From assembly GCA_964511265.1 (NCBI GenBank), contig CAZEES010000017.1, positions 1 through 26,129 of the forward strand: a stretch of DNA of 26,129 nucleotides, given 5' to 3'. Of the stretch, positions 7,973 through 15,733 are shown piece by piece; the first letter of the stretch is position 1; the number at the start of each line of letters is the position of its first letter. Origin of the DNA: Nitrosopelagicus sp964511265. GTDB lineage: Archaea > Thermoproteota > Nitrososphaeria > Nitrososphaerales > Nitrosopumilaceae. Made by a program: the position numbers and the translations under genes. Below the pieces are notes generated by a model. It searched no databases. It was not told the origin of the DNA and worked only from the letters and a program-made list of their open reading frames with translations.

Positions 7973-9030
7973 TTTGATGTCCTCACCCGTGGATCAAAGT
8001 AACCATAAAGTAAATCCGCGATAAATATGCTCACCAAAAATAAAACTGTCAAAATATACGTTGAACCAATAATTACTGGCAAATCCATTACACTAATTGC
8101 CTCAAAGTATAATCTTCCCATTCCGGGCCAATCAAATACGGCCTCTGTAATTATTGCACCACCTAGAGAGCCTGATAGACTTAATGCAAGTATAGTGACA
8201 ATTGGAGGTGCCGCATTTCTCAGTGCATGGCTATACACTATCTTCTTCTTGTCAATTCCCATAGTCTTTTTTGCAGTGATGAAATCTTCTTGCATAATTC
8301 CTACCATAAAATTTCTAACAAGATATGCCCATGCTCCAAATCCAATTAGAACAATTGTTATCACAGGTAATGCCATATGATATAGTAATGCCAAAAAGTA
8401 GCCTGGATCATCCGGTTCTATACTTGGTGTGGCTCTTGCAGGAAAAATTTGGTAGACGAAGGCAAATACAAATATCATTAACATTCCAATCCACCAGACT
8501 GGGAAACTACTACTAATTACTGCAAATGTGGATGTTATACGGTCTGTTTTTGAACCAATTTTGTTACTTGATGCTGCACCTAATAAAATTCCGATAATCG
8601 ATATGATTATTGTAGCTGTAGTGAATAGCAGAATTGTTTTTGGCATCTTTTCAAAAATTATCTCACCAACGTTTGATGATCCTGAATCACTTGTAAGGAA
8701 TGTTGCATTACCAAAATCTAAAATTAAAATCTTATACATAGTATATCCAAGTCTTTGCGGGGAATACCAAGGCGTATCAAGTCCTAGTGTTTTTATTCTC
8801 TCATCAATTTTCTGCTGAACAAATTTCTCAAATTCCTCTGGATCATTGAAGCCTTGTGCAATTGATGTATTCTCTGTAATCTCTGCTCTGACTTGATAAA
8901 TTATGCCTTGCTTTAGAATTGTATCCATATTTGAACCGACAAGAGAAATTGTAAGAAGTAATGTTATCATTAATACGCCAAACATTGTTATCCCTCTTGT
9001 GACAAGATATCGCTTTAGCCCCACACTCAA
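7969..9030 (-). CDS. Dipeptide/oligopeptide-type ABC transporter permease, DppB-like
   Basis: A 353-residue inner permease subunit. TM1 is at about 12-31, followed by an extracytoplasmic segment (35-115), then five TM segments. The EAA loop is at about 252-272 (ITAKKTMGID...HALRNA), and the family signatures 'FDWPGMG' (299-305) and 'LYGYFDPRVR' (341-350) are present. It starts at TTG (9030); no in-frame ATG lies just upstream. A TATA-like TTATAAG on the minus strand (9044-9050) suggests a leaderless or near-leaderless transcript covering this gene and the overlapping DppC-like gene. Together they form the membrane channel for peptides or another small solute. Confidence 0.93.
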   Translation of the reverse strand: MSVGLKRYLVTRGITMFGVLMITLLLTISLVGSNMDTILKQGIIYQVRAEITENTSIAQGFNDPEEFEKFVQQKIDERIKTLGLDTPWYSPQRLGYTMYKILILDFGNATFLTSDSGSSNVGEIIFEKMPKTILLFTTATIIISIIGILLGAASSNKIGSKTDRITSTFAVISSSFPVWWIGMLMIFVFAFVYQIFPARATPSIEPDDPGYFLALLYHMALPVITIVLIGFGAWAYLVRNFMVGIMQEDFITAKKTMGIDKKKIVYSHALRNAAPPIVTILALSLSGSLGGAIITEAVFDWPGMGRLYFEAISVMDLPVIIGSTYILTVLFLVSIFIADLLYGYFDPRVRTSN

Positions 9031-9113
9031 AATATCATTATTTACCTTATAACCGATTTGGGTTTAGTACAATAATCAAATAACTTTAAAACCTCAAATC
9101 CACCGTCTAACTC

Positions 9114-10430
9114 ATGCAAGAATTTGCAAACCCTCCTTCACTACGAAATGGAATATTTGATTTACTCTCATCTGTAGAACTTGCAACTGCTGCAAATGTA
9201 AAATTATTAGATTATACCATTCAATTATTCAAAGACAATGGACTATTCAGTGATTATTATGGATACCATAACATTGATCATGAACTTGAAGTAACATATG
9301 TCACATTACTCTCTGGCATACATTCTCTACAAGAGGAATTTCTTACTCTTGATGATTTGAATTATCTCTATGCATCTGCACTCTTGCATGATTTTGATCC
9401 TGGCAAGGAAATAGACAAACCACATGAAAAAAATGTCATTAATTTTATCTCAAAAAATAAAACAATTCAAAAACTTCTCGCTGAAGCTAATCTTGATCCA
9501 AATCTCGTATGTGCCTTGATCTCTAGAACCGTTTATCCATGGAAAGGCGATATTGCAACTACTACTGGCAAACTAATCCAAAAATATCTCTCAAAATCAA
9601 AAATTAAGAAAAACAAAAAACAACAAGAACACTTTCAAAAACTTGGCCATTTCTTATCTGTCTCTGATCGTATTGGTGGGTATTCTCTTGGTGACTTTTC
9701 AAAGGCCATGAACATGGCAAAGATGAATGCACACTCGTCAAGCTGGCATCCTGCATTCATTGTCACACGTTCGGTGTCATTCTTTGAAGATTTGCTAAAC
9801 AACGAACCCGATATGTGCCATCGCGTATTATTCGGGTTGCCAAAACACATGAGAAAAAACCTTCTAGACAATATTACTGAATTTATGAAACTACGTCAAG
9901 AAGAGATCAAGATCTACAACAAATTTGTTTATGATGGATTGCCTTTGATCCCATGTATAGAAAAAAATGCAATCTCTGATGATGTATCTGATATTTTACT
10001 GTCGATATATCGAGAACTACCAAAGCCTTTACAGTTTTCACGGGATGATTTTATCGATTCACTTGATGATTCCGATACAATTCTAAACACATTACGTGTA
10101 GGCAATAAAAATGGCCCCATAGTTGGATTTGCAAAAGGTGGTCCACTTGAAAAATACAATTTTGAATTGAACTTTGAAGACAAAAACCGTGGAAAGAACA
10201 ACACCATATTTTTAGAACCTGTTGCAATAAAAAATGGCTATTGGGGATTTCATGGCGGAAGAGAAATTCGTCAGTTATTCATGATACAAGTTCAATCTCA
10301 AGGATACACATTCATGACAAGTTTCTCAATGCGTGATGTTATAGAGGAACGTCAGAAAAAGGAAAAAAATATTGTATTTGTGAAAAAGTTTGATCCTGAG
10401 CGATGGGATTATTTCCGAGTAGCCCTATAG
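9114..10430 (+). CDS. HD-domain phosphohydrolase-like protein with unassigned C-terminal domain
   Basis: A 438-residue soluble protein. The N-terminal half has HD-superfamily metal ligands: H52 and H56 in 'YHNIDHE', and H92-D93 in 'ALLHDFDPG', with a later conserved-looking helix 'GHFLSVSDRIGGYS' that can supply another aspartate. The pattern resembles cyclic-nucleotide phosphodiesterase-like HD domains, which act on phosphate esters in signalling or nucleotide turnover. Residues about 320-438 form a separate domain with 'GGPLEKYNFELNFED' and 'GFHGGREIRQLFMIQVQSQG' that I do not recognise. A TATA element (CTTTAAA, near 9083) lies about 28 nt before the ATG. The mini-TPR gene follows after 7 nt. 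Confidence 0.8.
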   Translation: MQEFANPPSLRNGIFDLLSSVELATAANVKLLDYTIQLFKDNGLFSDYYGYHNIDHELEVTYVTLLSGIHSLQEEFLTLDDLNYLYASALLHDFDPGKEIDKPHEKNVINFISKNKTIQKLLAEANLDPNLVCALISRTVYPWKGDIATTTGKLIQKYLSKSKIKKNKKQQEHFQKLGHFLSVSDRIGGYSLGDFSKAMNMAKMNAHSSSWHPAFIVTRSVSFFEDLLNNEPDMCHRVLFGLPKHMRKNLLDNITEFMKLRQEEIKIYNKFVYDGLPLIPCIEKNAISDDVSDILLSIYRELPKPLQFSRDDFIDSLDDSDTILNTLRVGNKNGPIVGFAKGGPLEKYNFELNFEDKNRGKNNTIFLEPVAIKNGYWGFHGGREIRQLFMIQVQSQGYTFMTSFSMRDVIEERQKKEKNIVFVKKFDPERWDYFRVAL

Positions 10431-10437
10431 ATATTCC

Positions 10438-10665
10438 GTGACTAAAATAGAAATACTCATTCAAAAAGGAACTGAAAATCTCCAAAATGGTAATTTTGAA
10501 AACGCATTAAGTTTTTTTGAGCAAGCATTACTTCTAAAGCCAGATGATCCTGATTTGTGGAATTACAAAGGAATTGCATTGAGAAGTCTTGGTAGGTACG
10601 ATGAGGCCTCTGATTGTTATAACAAATCTCTTCAATTAGACCCTAGAGATCGTGCTTCATCTTAA
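10438..10665 (+). CDS. Mini-protein of two TPR repeats
   Basis: A protein of 75 residues from a GTG start 7 nt after the HD gene. It consists of two tetratricopeptide repeats: residues 6-39 (GTENLQNGNFENALSFFEQA...PDDP) and 40-73 (WNYKGIALRSLGRYDEASDC...DPRD), with the typical Gly8/Ala20/Pro32-type spacing. TPRs mediate protein-protein contacts. Two repeats alone are too few for a stable superhelix, so it may pair with another protein, perhaps the HD protein encoded upstream. No truncation sign is visible at either end. Confidence 0.88.
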   Translation: MTKIEILIQKGTENLQNGNFENALSFFEQALLLKPDDPDLWNYKGIALRSLGRYDEASDCYNKSLQLDPRDRASS

Positions 10666-10692
10666 ATTCAATACCTTTTTCTTCATAAATTA

Positions 10693-11550
10693 TCATAATT
10701 GTTTCGTTTTAATGGCTCGTGAGATTTGGTTTAACATCCGTGTATCTGTAACTAATTCTCCATCAAATTTAAAATTGGATTTTTGAGAAAATGCTTGACC
10801 TCCAATAAAAATTTTAAGTTTTTTGAATTTGCCATGAATTTTTTTGACCATTCTTTGTCCATATTTAATATTCTCTTCCAATGTAATGGATACAAATAAC
10901 GCATTTGGTTTTGCTGCCTTGATAAATTTTATCAAAGATTCTGAAGGTGTGGATGGTGACAGATCAAATGTTGAAAATCCCTTTGAGACTAAAAACGAAC
11001 CAAGCATATTACATCCTAAATTATGATCTTCTCCAACTGGTGTGGTCAGAATAACTACTCCTTTATTTCCTTTGGATTTCCTATAATCATCCGAAATTAC
11101 TTTGATTAAACTATGTGCAGTATTACTTGCAACATGTTCTGTTGCAATTGATAATTTTCCTTTCGCCCATAAATCTCCAATCTTTATCATCGCTTGTGTC
11201 AGAACTTTTTCATAGAATTGATCCAGTGGATTATTTGAAGTAAAGGTTCTGTAGATATCTATCGTATTTTTTTGATTTCCTTCAGTTAACGACGTAAATA
11301 ATTTATCTGTTAATTGTTCAATTAATTCTTCACGTTTTTTACCGTTTTTTGGCATATTCTGTAACAAAAATGAATTAATTCTTGCGTTATCTCTGTATTC
11401 TTTTGGTATGTCATTTTTTGTTACAGTAGATACTTCGCCAAGATATTTGATAGTTTTTTGCCTTGAAGTTCTTTTCTCCCCGTCCCATACACTTTTTACT
11501 AAATAGAGGTACTCGTATCCTTTTACTTTCTTCTTCCTAAGAAATACCAT
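10693..11550 (-). CDS. Cobalamin-binding protein with CarH-type Wx9EH photoreceptor signature and non-MerR N-terminus
   Basis: A 285-residue protein in three parts. Residues 1-40 form a basic module ending in 'TIKYLG', similar to N-terminal modules seen in some transposases and archaeal proteins. Residues about 72-155 form a helical bundle with W128-x9-E138-H139 ('LWAKGKLSIATEH'), the signature that in CarH/LitR proteins contacts the upper adenosyl ligand of B12. Residues 160-285 form the Rossmann B12-binding domain with E174-D-H176-N-L-G179, where H176 is the expected lower axial ligand, 'SLIKFIKAAKPNALFVSIT' and 'IFIGGQAF'. Known CarH represses genes in the dark and releases DNA in light. 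Here no MerR helix-turn-helix is present, so DNA binding and light response are inference. A minus-strand TATA-like element lies near 11576. Confidence 0.85.
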   Translation of the reverse strand: MVFLRKKKVKGYEYLYLVKSVWDGEKRTSRQKTIKYLGEVSTVTKNDIPKEYRDNARINSFLLQNMPKNGKKREELIEQLTDKLFTSLTEGNQKNTIDIYRTFTSNNPLDQFYEKVLTQAMIKIGDLWAKGKLSIATEHVASNTAHSLIKVISDDYRKSKGNKGVVILTTPVGEDHNLGCNMLGSFLVSKGFSTFDLSPSTPSESLIKFIKAAKPNALFVSITLEENIKYGQRMVKKIHGKFKKLKIFIGGQAFSQKSNFKFDGELVTDTRMLNQISRAIKTKQL

Positions 11551-11638
11551 CTGTTAATTTAATAGATAATGCCTAATAAGCATGACTAGTGCTAACATTC
11601 TGAAACATATGAGCGATTTATATCTTATATGAAAAATT

Positions 11639-12058
11639 CTAAATTTTATGAAATGCATTGTGTGATGAAAATACGGCCAATCCCGCTATTATGACGCCTA
11701 TAAAATTTCTGACCGTCATGAATAGATTTGGCTCTGAAGCAATAAGCGATATCTCAAAAACAGTGTGGAAATTATCAAACATCCAAAATGCAATTGTTAT
11801 CCATGCTAGTATTCCTGCAATTAAATAACCACTCTTTGATTTTCGGAAAACCAAAAATAGACTAACGCCAACTGTTACATACCAAATTGCTAAAACTATT
11901 ATCCAAAAGGAATCAATGAATTCGTCTCTCTCATCACCCCAATAATATGCAGAGCCAATAACAGCCAAAGTGATTAATGATATTAATAATAAATTATGAT
12001 TGAACTGATATGACGTTTTCTCCCTGATGATCTTTTTATCTGCTTTGAAATCGGTCAT
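11639..12058 (-). CDS. Four-TM integral membrane protein, unknown
   Basis: A 139-residue protein with four predicted membrane helices at about residues 23-45, 51-71, 80-98 and 112-131, and a short hydrophilic N-terminus. The segment 'DNFHTVFEISLIASEPNLFMTVRN' lies between TM3 and TM4 and carries acidic and His residues. No known transporter or enzyme motif was recognised. It is upstream of, and in the same direction as, the cobalamin-protein gene, with an 88-bp gap that contains a separate TATA for the latter, so cotranscription is not assured. Confidence 0.78.
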   Translation of the reverse strand: MTDFKADKKIIREKTSYQFNHNLLLISLITLAVIGSAYYWGDERDEFIDSFWIIVLAIWYVTVGVSLFLVFRKSKSGYLIAGILAWITIAFWMFDNFHTVFEISLIASEPNLFMTVRNFIGVIIAGLAVFSSHNAFHKI

Positions 12059-12137
12059 CTCATCTCACATCTTTTTTTTGATAATCATTATTCGAAGTTA
12101 TGATTACCATTATATTTGATCATTTCTGGAAAATTTT

Positions 12138-12515
12138 ATGGCTAAAACAAAAGATCTGGATGTAGTAATCAAAAAAATTGGCAAATTGCATAAAATGATC
12201 AGATTTGTAGCAATTATAAGCAAAAATGGAAAAATACTAAAAACTGAAATGAGAGATGAGGTTCCATCATTGCTCAAAAATAAAAATGAAGAAAAGTTTT
12301 GCCAGGATGTAACCGTACGTAGAAAGATGAGAGAGGAATTTGATAAGACATTGGGCAAAGTGAGATTTGTGAACGTAGAACGTGAGAATATATCTCAAAT
12401 TGTCATGTATGCAAAGACAAAATCATTATTTGTCACAGTAGAACCGGAAATCTCAATTAATGATAAAACCAAAATCATATCTCAAATCAAAAAAATTACT
12501 GCTAATCTGAAATGA
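12138..12515 (+). CDS. Small hypothetical protein (DUF6659-like), overlapping a PIN-like gene
   Basis: A 125-residue soluble protein. The pattern 'MIRFVAIISKNGKILKTEM', later 'QIVMYAKTKSLFVTVEP' and a final helix 'INDKTKIISQIKKITANL' suggests a single alpha/beta domain of the profilin/roadblock-like layout, which in archaea often occurs as small regulatory proteins. I associate it tentatively with the archaeal DUF6659 group. TATA-like ATTATATTTG (12109-12118) lies about 25 nt before the ATG, fitting a leaderless mRNA. Its stop overlaps the next start (ATGA, 12512-12515), so the two proteins are translationally coupled. Function unknown. Confidence 0.75.
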   Translation: MAKTKDLDVVIKKIGKLHKMIRFVAIISKNGKILKTEMRDEVPSLLKNKNEEKFCQDVTVRRKMREEFDKTLGKVRFVNVERENISQIVMYAKTKSLFVTVEPEISINDKTKIISQIKKITANLK

Positions 12516-12784
12516 AAATCCTAGTAGATGAAATGGACGATGGGATGGACGAGCGTCTAATTCATCTTGGTTATGATGCATACAGCGTAAAAAAACTTCG
12601 AAGTGAGGGCAAAAAACTTCATACTGATTATTCTGTCATAAATTATGCAAAAGAAAATGAGATGATTCTCATCACACGTGATACTGAGAGTGGTCAGGCA
12701 TGCGAAGAAAATGGACTGCCCTGCATATTGCTTGATAATGATGAAATTTTCAAAATTGTCACAGAAAAATTACGTAATTTCTAA
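12512..12784 (+). CDS. DUF5615-type PIN-like protein
   Basis: A 90-residue protein with the Mut7-C/DUF5615 PIN-like pattern: N-terminal 'MKILVDEMDDGM' giving the first acidic cluster, 'LGYDAYSVKKLRSEG', 'DYSVINYAKENEMILITRDTES' giving the second (TRD), then 'GLPCILLDND'. Such PIN-like proteins are putative RNases and are frequently toxins of toxin-antitoxin pairs, usually partnered with DUF433 antitoxins. The partner here is the overlapping upstream gene, which does not look like DUF433. Catalytic activity is inferred only from the retained acidic positions. Confidence 0.82.
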   Translation: MKILVDEMDDGMDERLIHLGYDAYSVKKLRSEGKKLHTDYSVINYAKENEMILITRDTESGQACEENGLPCILLDNDEIFKIVTEKLRNF

Positions 12785-12819
12785 CCAATTTATTTATTCG
12801 ACTGTTTCAAAATTCATGT

Positions 12820-13074
12820 ATGAAATATTGTGACGGTCGTGGCACTTCATACAAAAATGGAAATTCATATGAAGACTGTAAAAAAATTGCTGAAGAGATT
12901 AACGCCAGATTAAAGCCCACAATAACTGACAATGGCTCAATGCTTTGGAAACAACTCTCCGAAGAAGTAAATCATGATGAATTAGTATACAAACTTGTCT
13001 TGAAATATCTACGACGCGATGGATTTGATATTGGAAATATTAATGATCCACAAATCACTATAAAATCTAACTAG
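12820..13074 (+). CDS. Small hypothetical protein
   Basis: An 84-residue soluble, mostly helical protein (SYEDCKKIAEEINARLKP, HDELVYKLVLKYLRRDGF). A TATA-like ATTTATTTA (12788-12796) is about 27 nt before this ATG. An earlier ATG at 12816 is out of frame and closes after four codons, which supports the start at 12820. Its last eight bases overlap the 3' end of the convergent membrane-protein gene. No family recognised. Confidence 0.7.
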   Translation: MKYCDGRGTSYKNGNSYEDCKKIAEEINARLKPTITDNGSMLWKQLSEEVNHDELVYKLVLKYLRRDGFDIGNINDPQITIKSN

Positions 13075-13879
13075 TATTATTTTGTGATTTTATCATTCTT
13101 CTAGAGATGATAAATGGAGTTAACACCAAAATGGGTATTGTTATTGCAATGAATATTGTTTGTAATTCTGTCACTGCAATTGTAAATGCTACTGCACTTG
13201 TTGCTCCTACAAATAATGAAAGAAATGATCCTACACATGTCGGACACGCAATGAATAATCCTGTAGTTGCACCAATACTTCCAAGCCCTCCTGTCTTTTT
13301 GGTAATAGAAATTGCATTAACTGCCAATGCAGTATTTACTGCAACAAGATATGAAACTATAATTTGTAAGAGCAAATTAACAGGAACTACGTTAATTCCT
13401 ACATGTTCTGTCAAATAAGCTACAAACTTTGGCATATATCCTGGTGGTCCACAACATGGTGTAACATGTGCTGAGGGAACATCTACACCATAATGATATG
13501 AAAATATAACTTCAGGTTGATAAATCAAAATTCCTGATGTCATTGAAAAAAAGACTCCATAAATAATAAATGTCACAATGAATGTCTTCTTGGCCTTACT
13601 ATCCAGAGTATTATTACAAATCATAGACAACGCCGTGGTGTTTCCAGTGGCTGCAATCCTTTTTTGAAATCTGCGAAGCCCTAGCCCAATCATTCCTATT
13701 GAAATGACAAATAAGACATAAAATGCAACTCCTAATCTTTCAATGGATTGGACCGCATCTGGAGTAATTTCTTGATACTCGAATCGAACATAGATCAAAA
13801 ATAAAATCCCAATTGATATGAATCCTAAAATGATTAGTCTCTTATCGTTTTGACCACCTTTGGCAGTCTCTGTTTTCAT
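13067..13879 (-). CDS. Polytopic membrane protein with vicinal and CPTC cysteines
   Basis: A 270-residue protein with about six membrane segments (near 14-31, 49-67, 99-120, 162-190, 203-236, 239-258). Two cysteine sites stand out: C142-C143 in 'VTPCCGPPGYMP', in the loop between TM3 and TM4, and C212-P-T-C215 in 'FIACPTCVGSFLSLFVG', inside or at the edge of a glycine-rich membrane segment. Such positions could carry a metal (copper is an obvious candidate in an ammonia oxidiser) or redox-active thiols, but no named family was recognised. It is divergent from the DUF151 gene; closely spaced TATA elements (near 13901-13908 for this gene, 13914-13920 for the other) lie in the 60-bp gap. Confidence 0.8.
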   Translation of the reverse strand: MKTETAKGGQNDKRLIILGFISIGILFLIYVRFEYQEITPDAVQSIERLGVAFYVLFVISIGMIGLGLRRFQKRIAATGNTTALSMICNNTLDSKAKKTFIVTFIIYGVFFSMTSGILIYQPEVIFSYHYGVDVPSAHVTPCCGPPGYMPKFVAYLTEHVGINVVPVNLLLQIIVSYLVAVNTALAVNAISITKKTGGLGSIGATTGLFIACPTCVGSFLSLFVGATSAVAFTIAVTELQTIFIAITIPILVLTPFIISRRMIKSQNNTS

Positions 13880-13939
13880 GTGGGATCTTTTACGTGGTTC
13901 ATTATATTTTTAACATATAATCTGTAACTGAATTTAACT

Positions 13940-14371
13940 ATGGAAATTAATGAAGTTCAAGATCCTGACTATGAAGTAGTTACGATTAGTAATCTAGGCT
14001 TTGTTGATCCATATGGGAATGAGGGTCTTGTTATTTTATGCTCTGATGATAAAAGAGAATTTCATATGCGCGCATTCTCTGGAGAAGTATCGCGTCACAT
14101 AGCCAGTTTTCTAGATGATGATCATGAGTCTGTTCCAACAATTTACAAAATGTTGGAAGACATCTGTGAGGCAAATGAACTGTTGTTAGTTAAAGTAAAA
14201 ATCTATGAAAGTGGTGATGCACTTCGTGCAAATCTCTACCTCACTGGAAAAAAAGACCTTGTTTTGCGCAATTATAGGGCATCTGACGCTGTTGCATTAG
14301 CGGTTTTTTATAAAATTCCAATTCTTGTTCGAAGTAACATGCTAAAAAGTCCTATAGAAGAGGCTACGTGA
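13940..14371 (+). CDS. DUF151 / bifunctional nuclease (BFN) family protein
   Basis: A 143-residue single-domain protein with the DUF151 pattern: 'LVILCSDDKREFHMRAFSGEVSRHIASFLDD', then 'YKMLEDICEANELLLVKVKIYESGDALRANLYL', and the diagnostic C-terminal 'NYRASDAVALAVFYKIPILVRSNML' (R-x-SDAIALAxRxxxPI). The plant and bacterial relatives are reported to have DNase and RNase activity or are called wound-induced/BFN proteins; activity in archaea is not established. CATATAA (13914-13920) lies about 23 nt before the ATG. Its last eight bases overlap the convergent purP gene end. Confidence 0.9.
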   Translation: MEINEVQDPDYEVVTISNLGFVDPYGNEGLVILCSDDKREFHMRAFSGEVSRHIASFLDDDHESVPTIYKMLEDICEANELLLVKVKIYESGDALRANLYLTGKKDLVLRNYRASDAVALAVFYKIPILVRSNMLKSPIEEAT

Positions 14372-15455
14372 CAATCTCTTTAATCTTATCTTCTTCGACG
14401 GCTCGCTTTATCTCCATTGCTATACGTCGCCCAATTCCAAACGTTGTTCCATATTGATATTTTGTATATGGACTAGTTGTTGCAACAATTGGATTTCCAG
14501 GAACTCTTAGTGATACATCATACACTATCATCTCCAAATCTTTTGTTATGACGCTTTGAAGTGAAAACGGTCCAATAATTCCAGGGGCATATTCTTTTTT
14601 TACTGCTCGGACAAATTTATCCCCCATCTTGAAGACTTTTTCTAATAATGATTCTCTAATACTTGCCGGTGTGTGACCAACCTCGATATTTTGCAATGGA
14701 ACATCCATCTCTAATTGTTGTTTAGCAGTAAGTGCATTGTAATCATGAATGTTCGTTTGCAGCCTCCTCTCAATTCCGATGAAATCAACTTGTTTTGAAA
14801 TTGGTGTGTGGAAGAAATTGAAATTGAGATATGTTCCTATAGCTAATTCTTCAATACTTGCTTTCTCCAAATCTTTTCTTGCAATTATTCCTTTTTTGAT
14901 CTTTTCTTCAGATTTTTCTTTGTAATCTGCATATGATGTGACAGTAAAAAACGCACGTTCTAATTTTCTATCTTTTTCCATTACTTTGACAATTGCTGGT
15001 CTATTGATGGACTTTGGATTTTCAAAGATTTTTGGATATTTGATGCCTGCTTTTTTTAATAGAAAATACTGATTCCTCTTATTTTCCCTTTCTTCTGCTT
15101 GGAAAAGTTTTCTGTTTCCAAAGATTGGTACTTTAAGCTTGTTTTCAAGTATGTCATATCCGAGATATGCTGTAAGTGAACGATGTGGAACGATTATTGT
15201 ACTTGAATCTCTCATCAGTTTTTGATTTGCTGAACTTGCCATGTCCTTGAATTTATTTACAATTTTTATCTCATCAGCAATTCGGTTAAACCTTTGATAA
15301 GGCACTTCTCGTCCTTTTTGACAAAACACCACAGTTTCAAAATCCTCATCTTTTGCACCATCCATTATCTCTAATGCTGAATGACTTCCTAAAACTCCGA
15401 TTTTTGGATCTGTATATTCGGATGCAATTTTTTGCATATCAGATCTTTTAATCAT
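14364..15455 (-). CDS. purP: PurP, formate-dependent FAICAR synthetase
   Basis: A 363-residue enzyme (usual length about 360) that converts AICAR, formate and ATP to FAICAR in archaeal IMP synthesis, replacing the folate-dependent PurH transformylase. It has the ATP-grasp layout: N-terminal 'IGVLGSHSALEIMDGAKDE', which is typical of PurP, 'STIIVPHRSLTAYLG', a central 'RPAIVKVMEK', and C-terminal 'GIIGPFSLQSVIT', 'IVYDVSLRVPGNPIV' and 'SPYTKYQYGTTFGIGRRIAMEI'. It stands alone on the minus strand, but the other purine genes are only 3-10 kb away. A minus-strand TATA-like element (TTTAAT, near 15479-15485) lies about 26 nt before the ATG. Confidence 0.95.
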   Translation of the reverse strand: MIKRSDMQKIASEYTDPKIGVLGSHSALEIMDGAKDEDFETVVFCQKGREVPYQRFNRIADEIKIVNKFKDMASSANQKLMRDSSTIIVPHRSLTAYLGYDILENKLKVPIFGNRKLFQAEERENKRNQYFLLKKAGIKYPKIFENPKSINRPAIVKVMEKDRKLERAFFTVTSYADYKEKSEEKIKKGIIARKDLEKASIEELAIGTYLNFNFFHTPISKQVDFIGIERRLQTNIHDYNALTAKQQLEMDVPLQNIEVGHTPASIRESLLEKVFKMGDKFVRAVKKEYAPGIIGPFSLQSVITKDLEMIVYDVSLRVPGNPIVATTSPYTKYQYGTTFGIGRRIAMEIKRAVEEDKIKEIVT

Positions 15456-15516
15456 ATTTTATCGGCTTGTACTATGAAATTAAATGCTTCTTCGTCTAGC
15501 TATTATTAGATAGTAA

Positions 15517-15636
15517 ATGGAAGATGACGATGAAAACAAAATTGTTAATCTACGTGGAATTGCAATAATATCTACATTTATCGTATCATGCGTAATTCTG
15601 TATTTACAAACAAGTGAATGGGCTACTGCCCCCTAA
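15517..15636 (+). CDS. 39-aa single-TM micro-protein
   Basis: A short frame, ATG to TAA, encoding 39 residues: an acidic N-terminus (MEDDDEN), a short 'KIVNLRG' segment, one clear hydrophobic helix (IAIISTFIVSCVILYL), and a polar tail ending WATAP. The charge distribution is that of a genuine small membrane protein, not a chance frame. It lies 62 bp from the divergent purP start, and a second micro-protein of the same size follows. Homologue searches were not possible here. Confidence 0.6.
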   Translation: MEDDDENKIVNLRGIAIISTFIVSCVILYLQTSEWATAP

Positions 15637-15733
15637 GAAACTAATTTTAAAAAAAACGTGGTATTCATCTCCCAAAACACACGCTTCATGTTTCTTTAGA
15701 AGAGTTTTCTACTTGTAATTTTTTAATTATGTT

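Noticed and set aside
8027..8818. Plus-strand open frames across the DppB-like permease
   Set aside because: They are antisense shadows of a clear membrane permease with family motifs; no independent start signal or domain was seen.
11434..11550. Mobile-element remnant at the N-terminus of the cobalamin protein
   Set aside because: The module resembles the start of some transposases, but the frame continues intact into a complete B12-binding protein, and no transposase catalytic region or terminal repeats are present.
13107..13418. Plus-strand open frame across the membrane-protein gene
   Set aside because: It is antisense to the six-TM protein gene, whose hydrophobic codons leave the complement free of stops. 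The translation shows no domain pattern.
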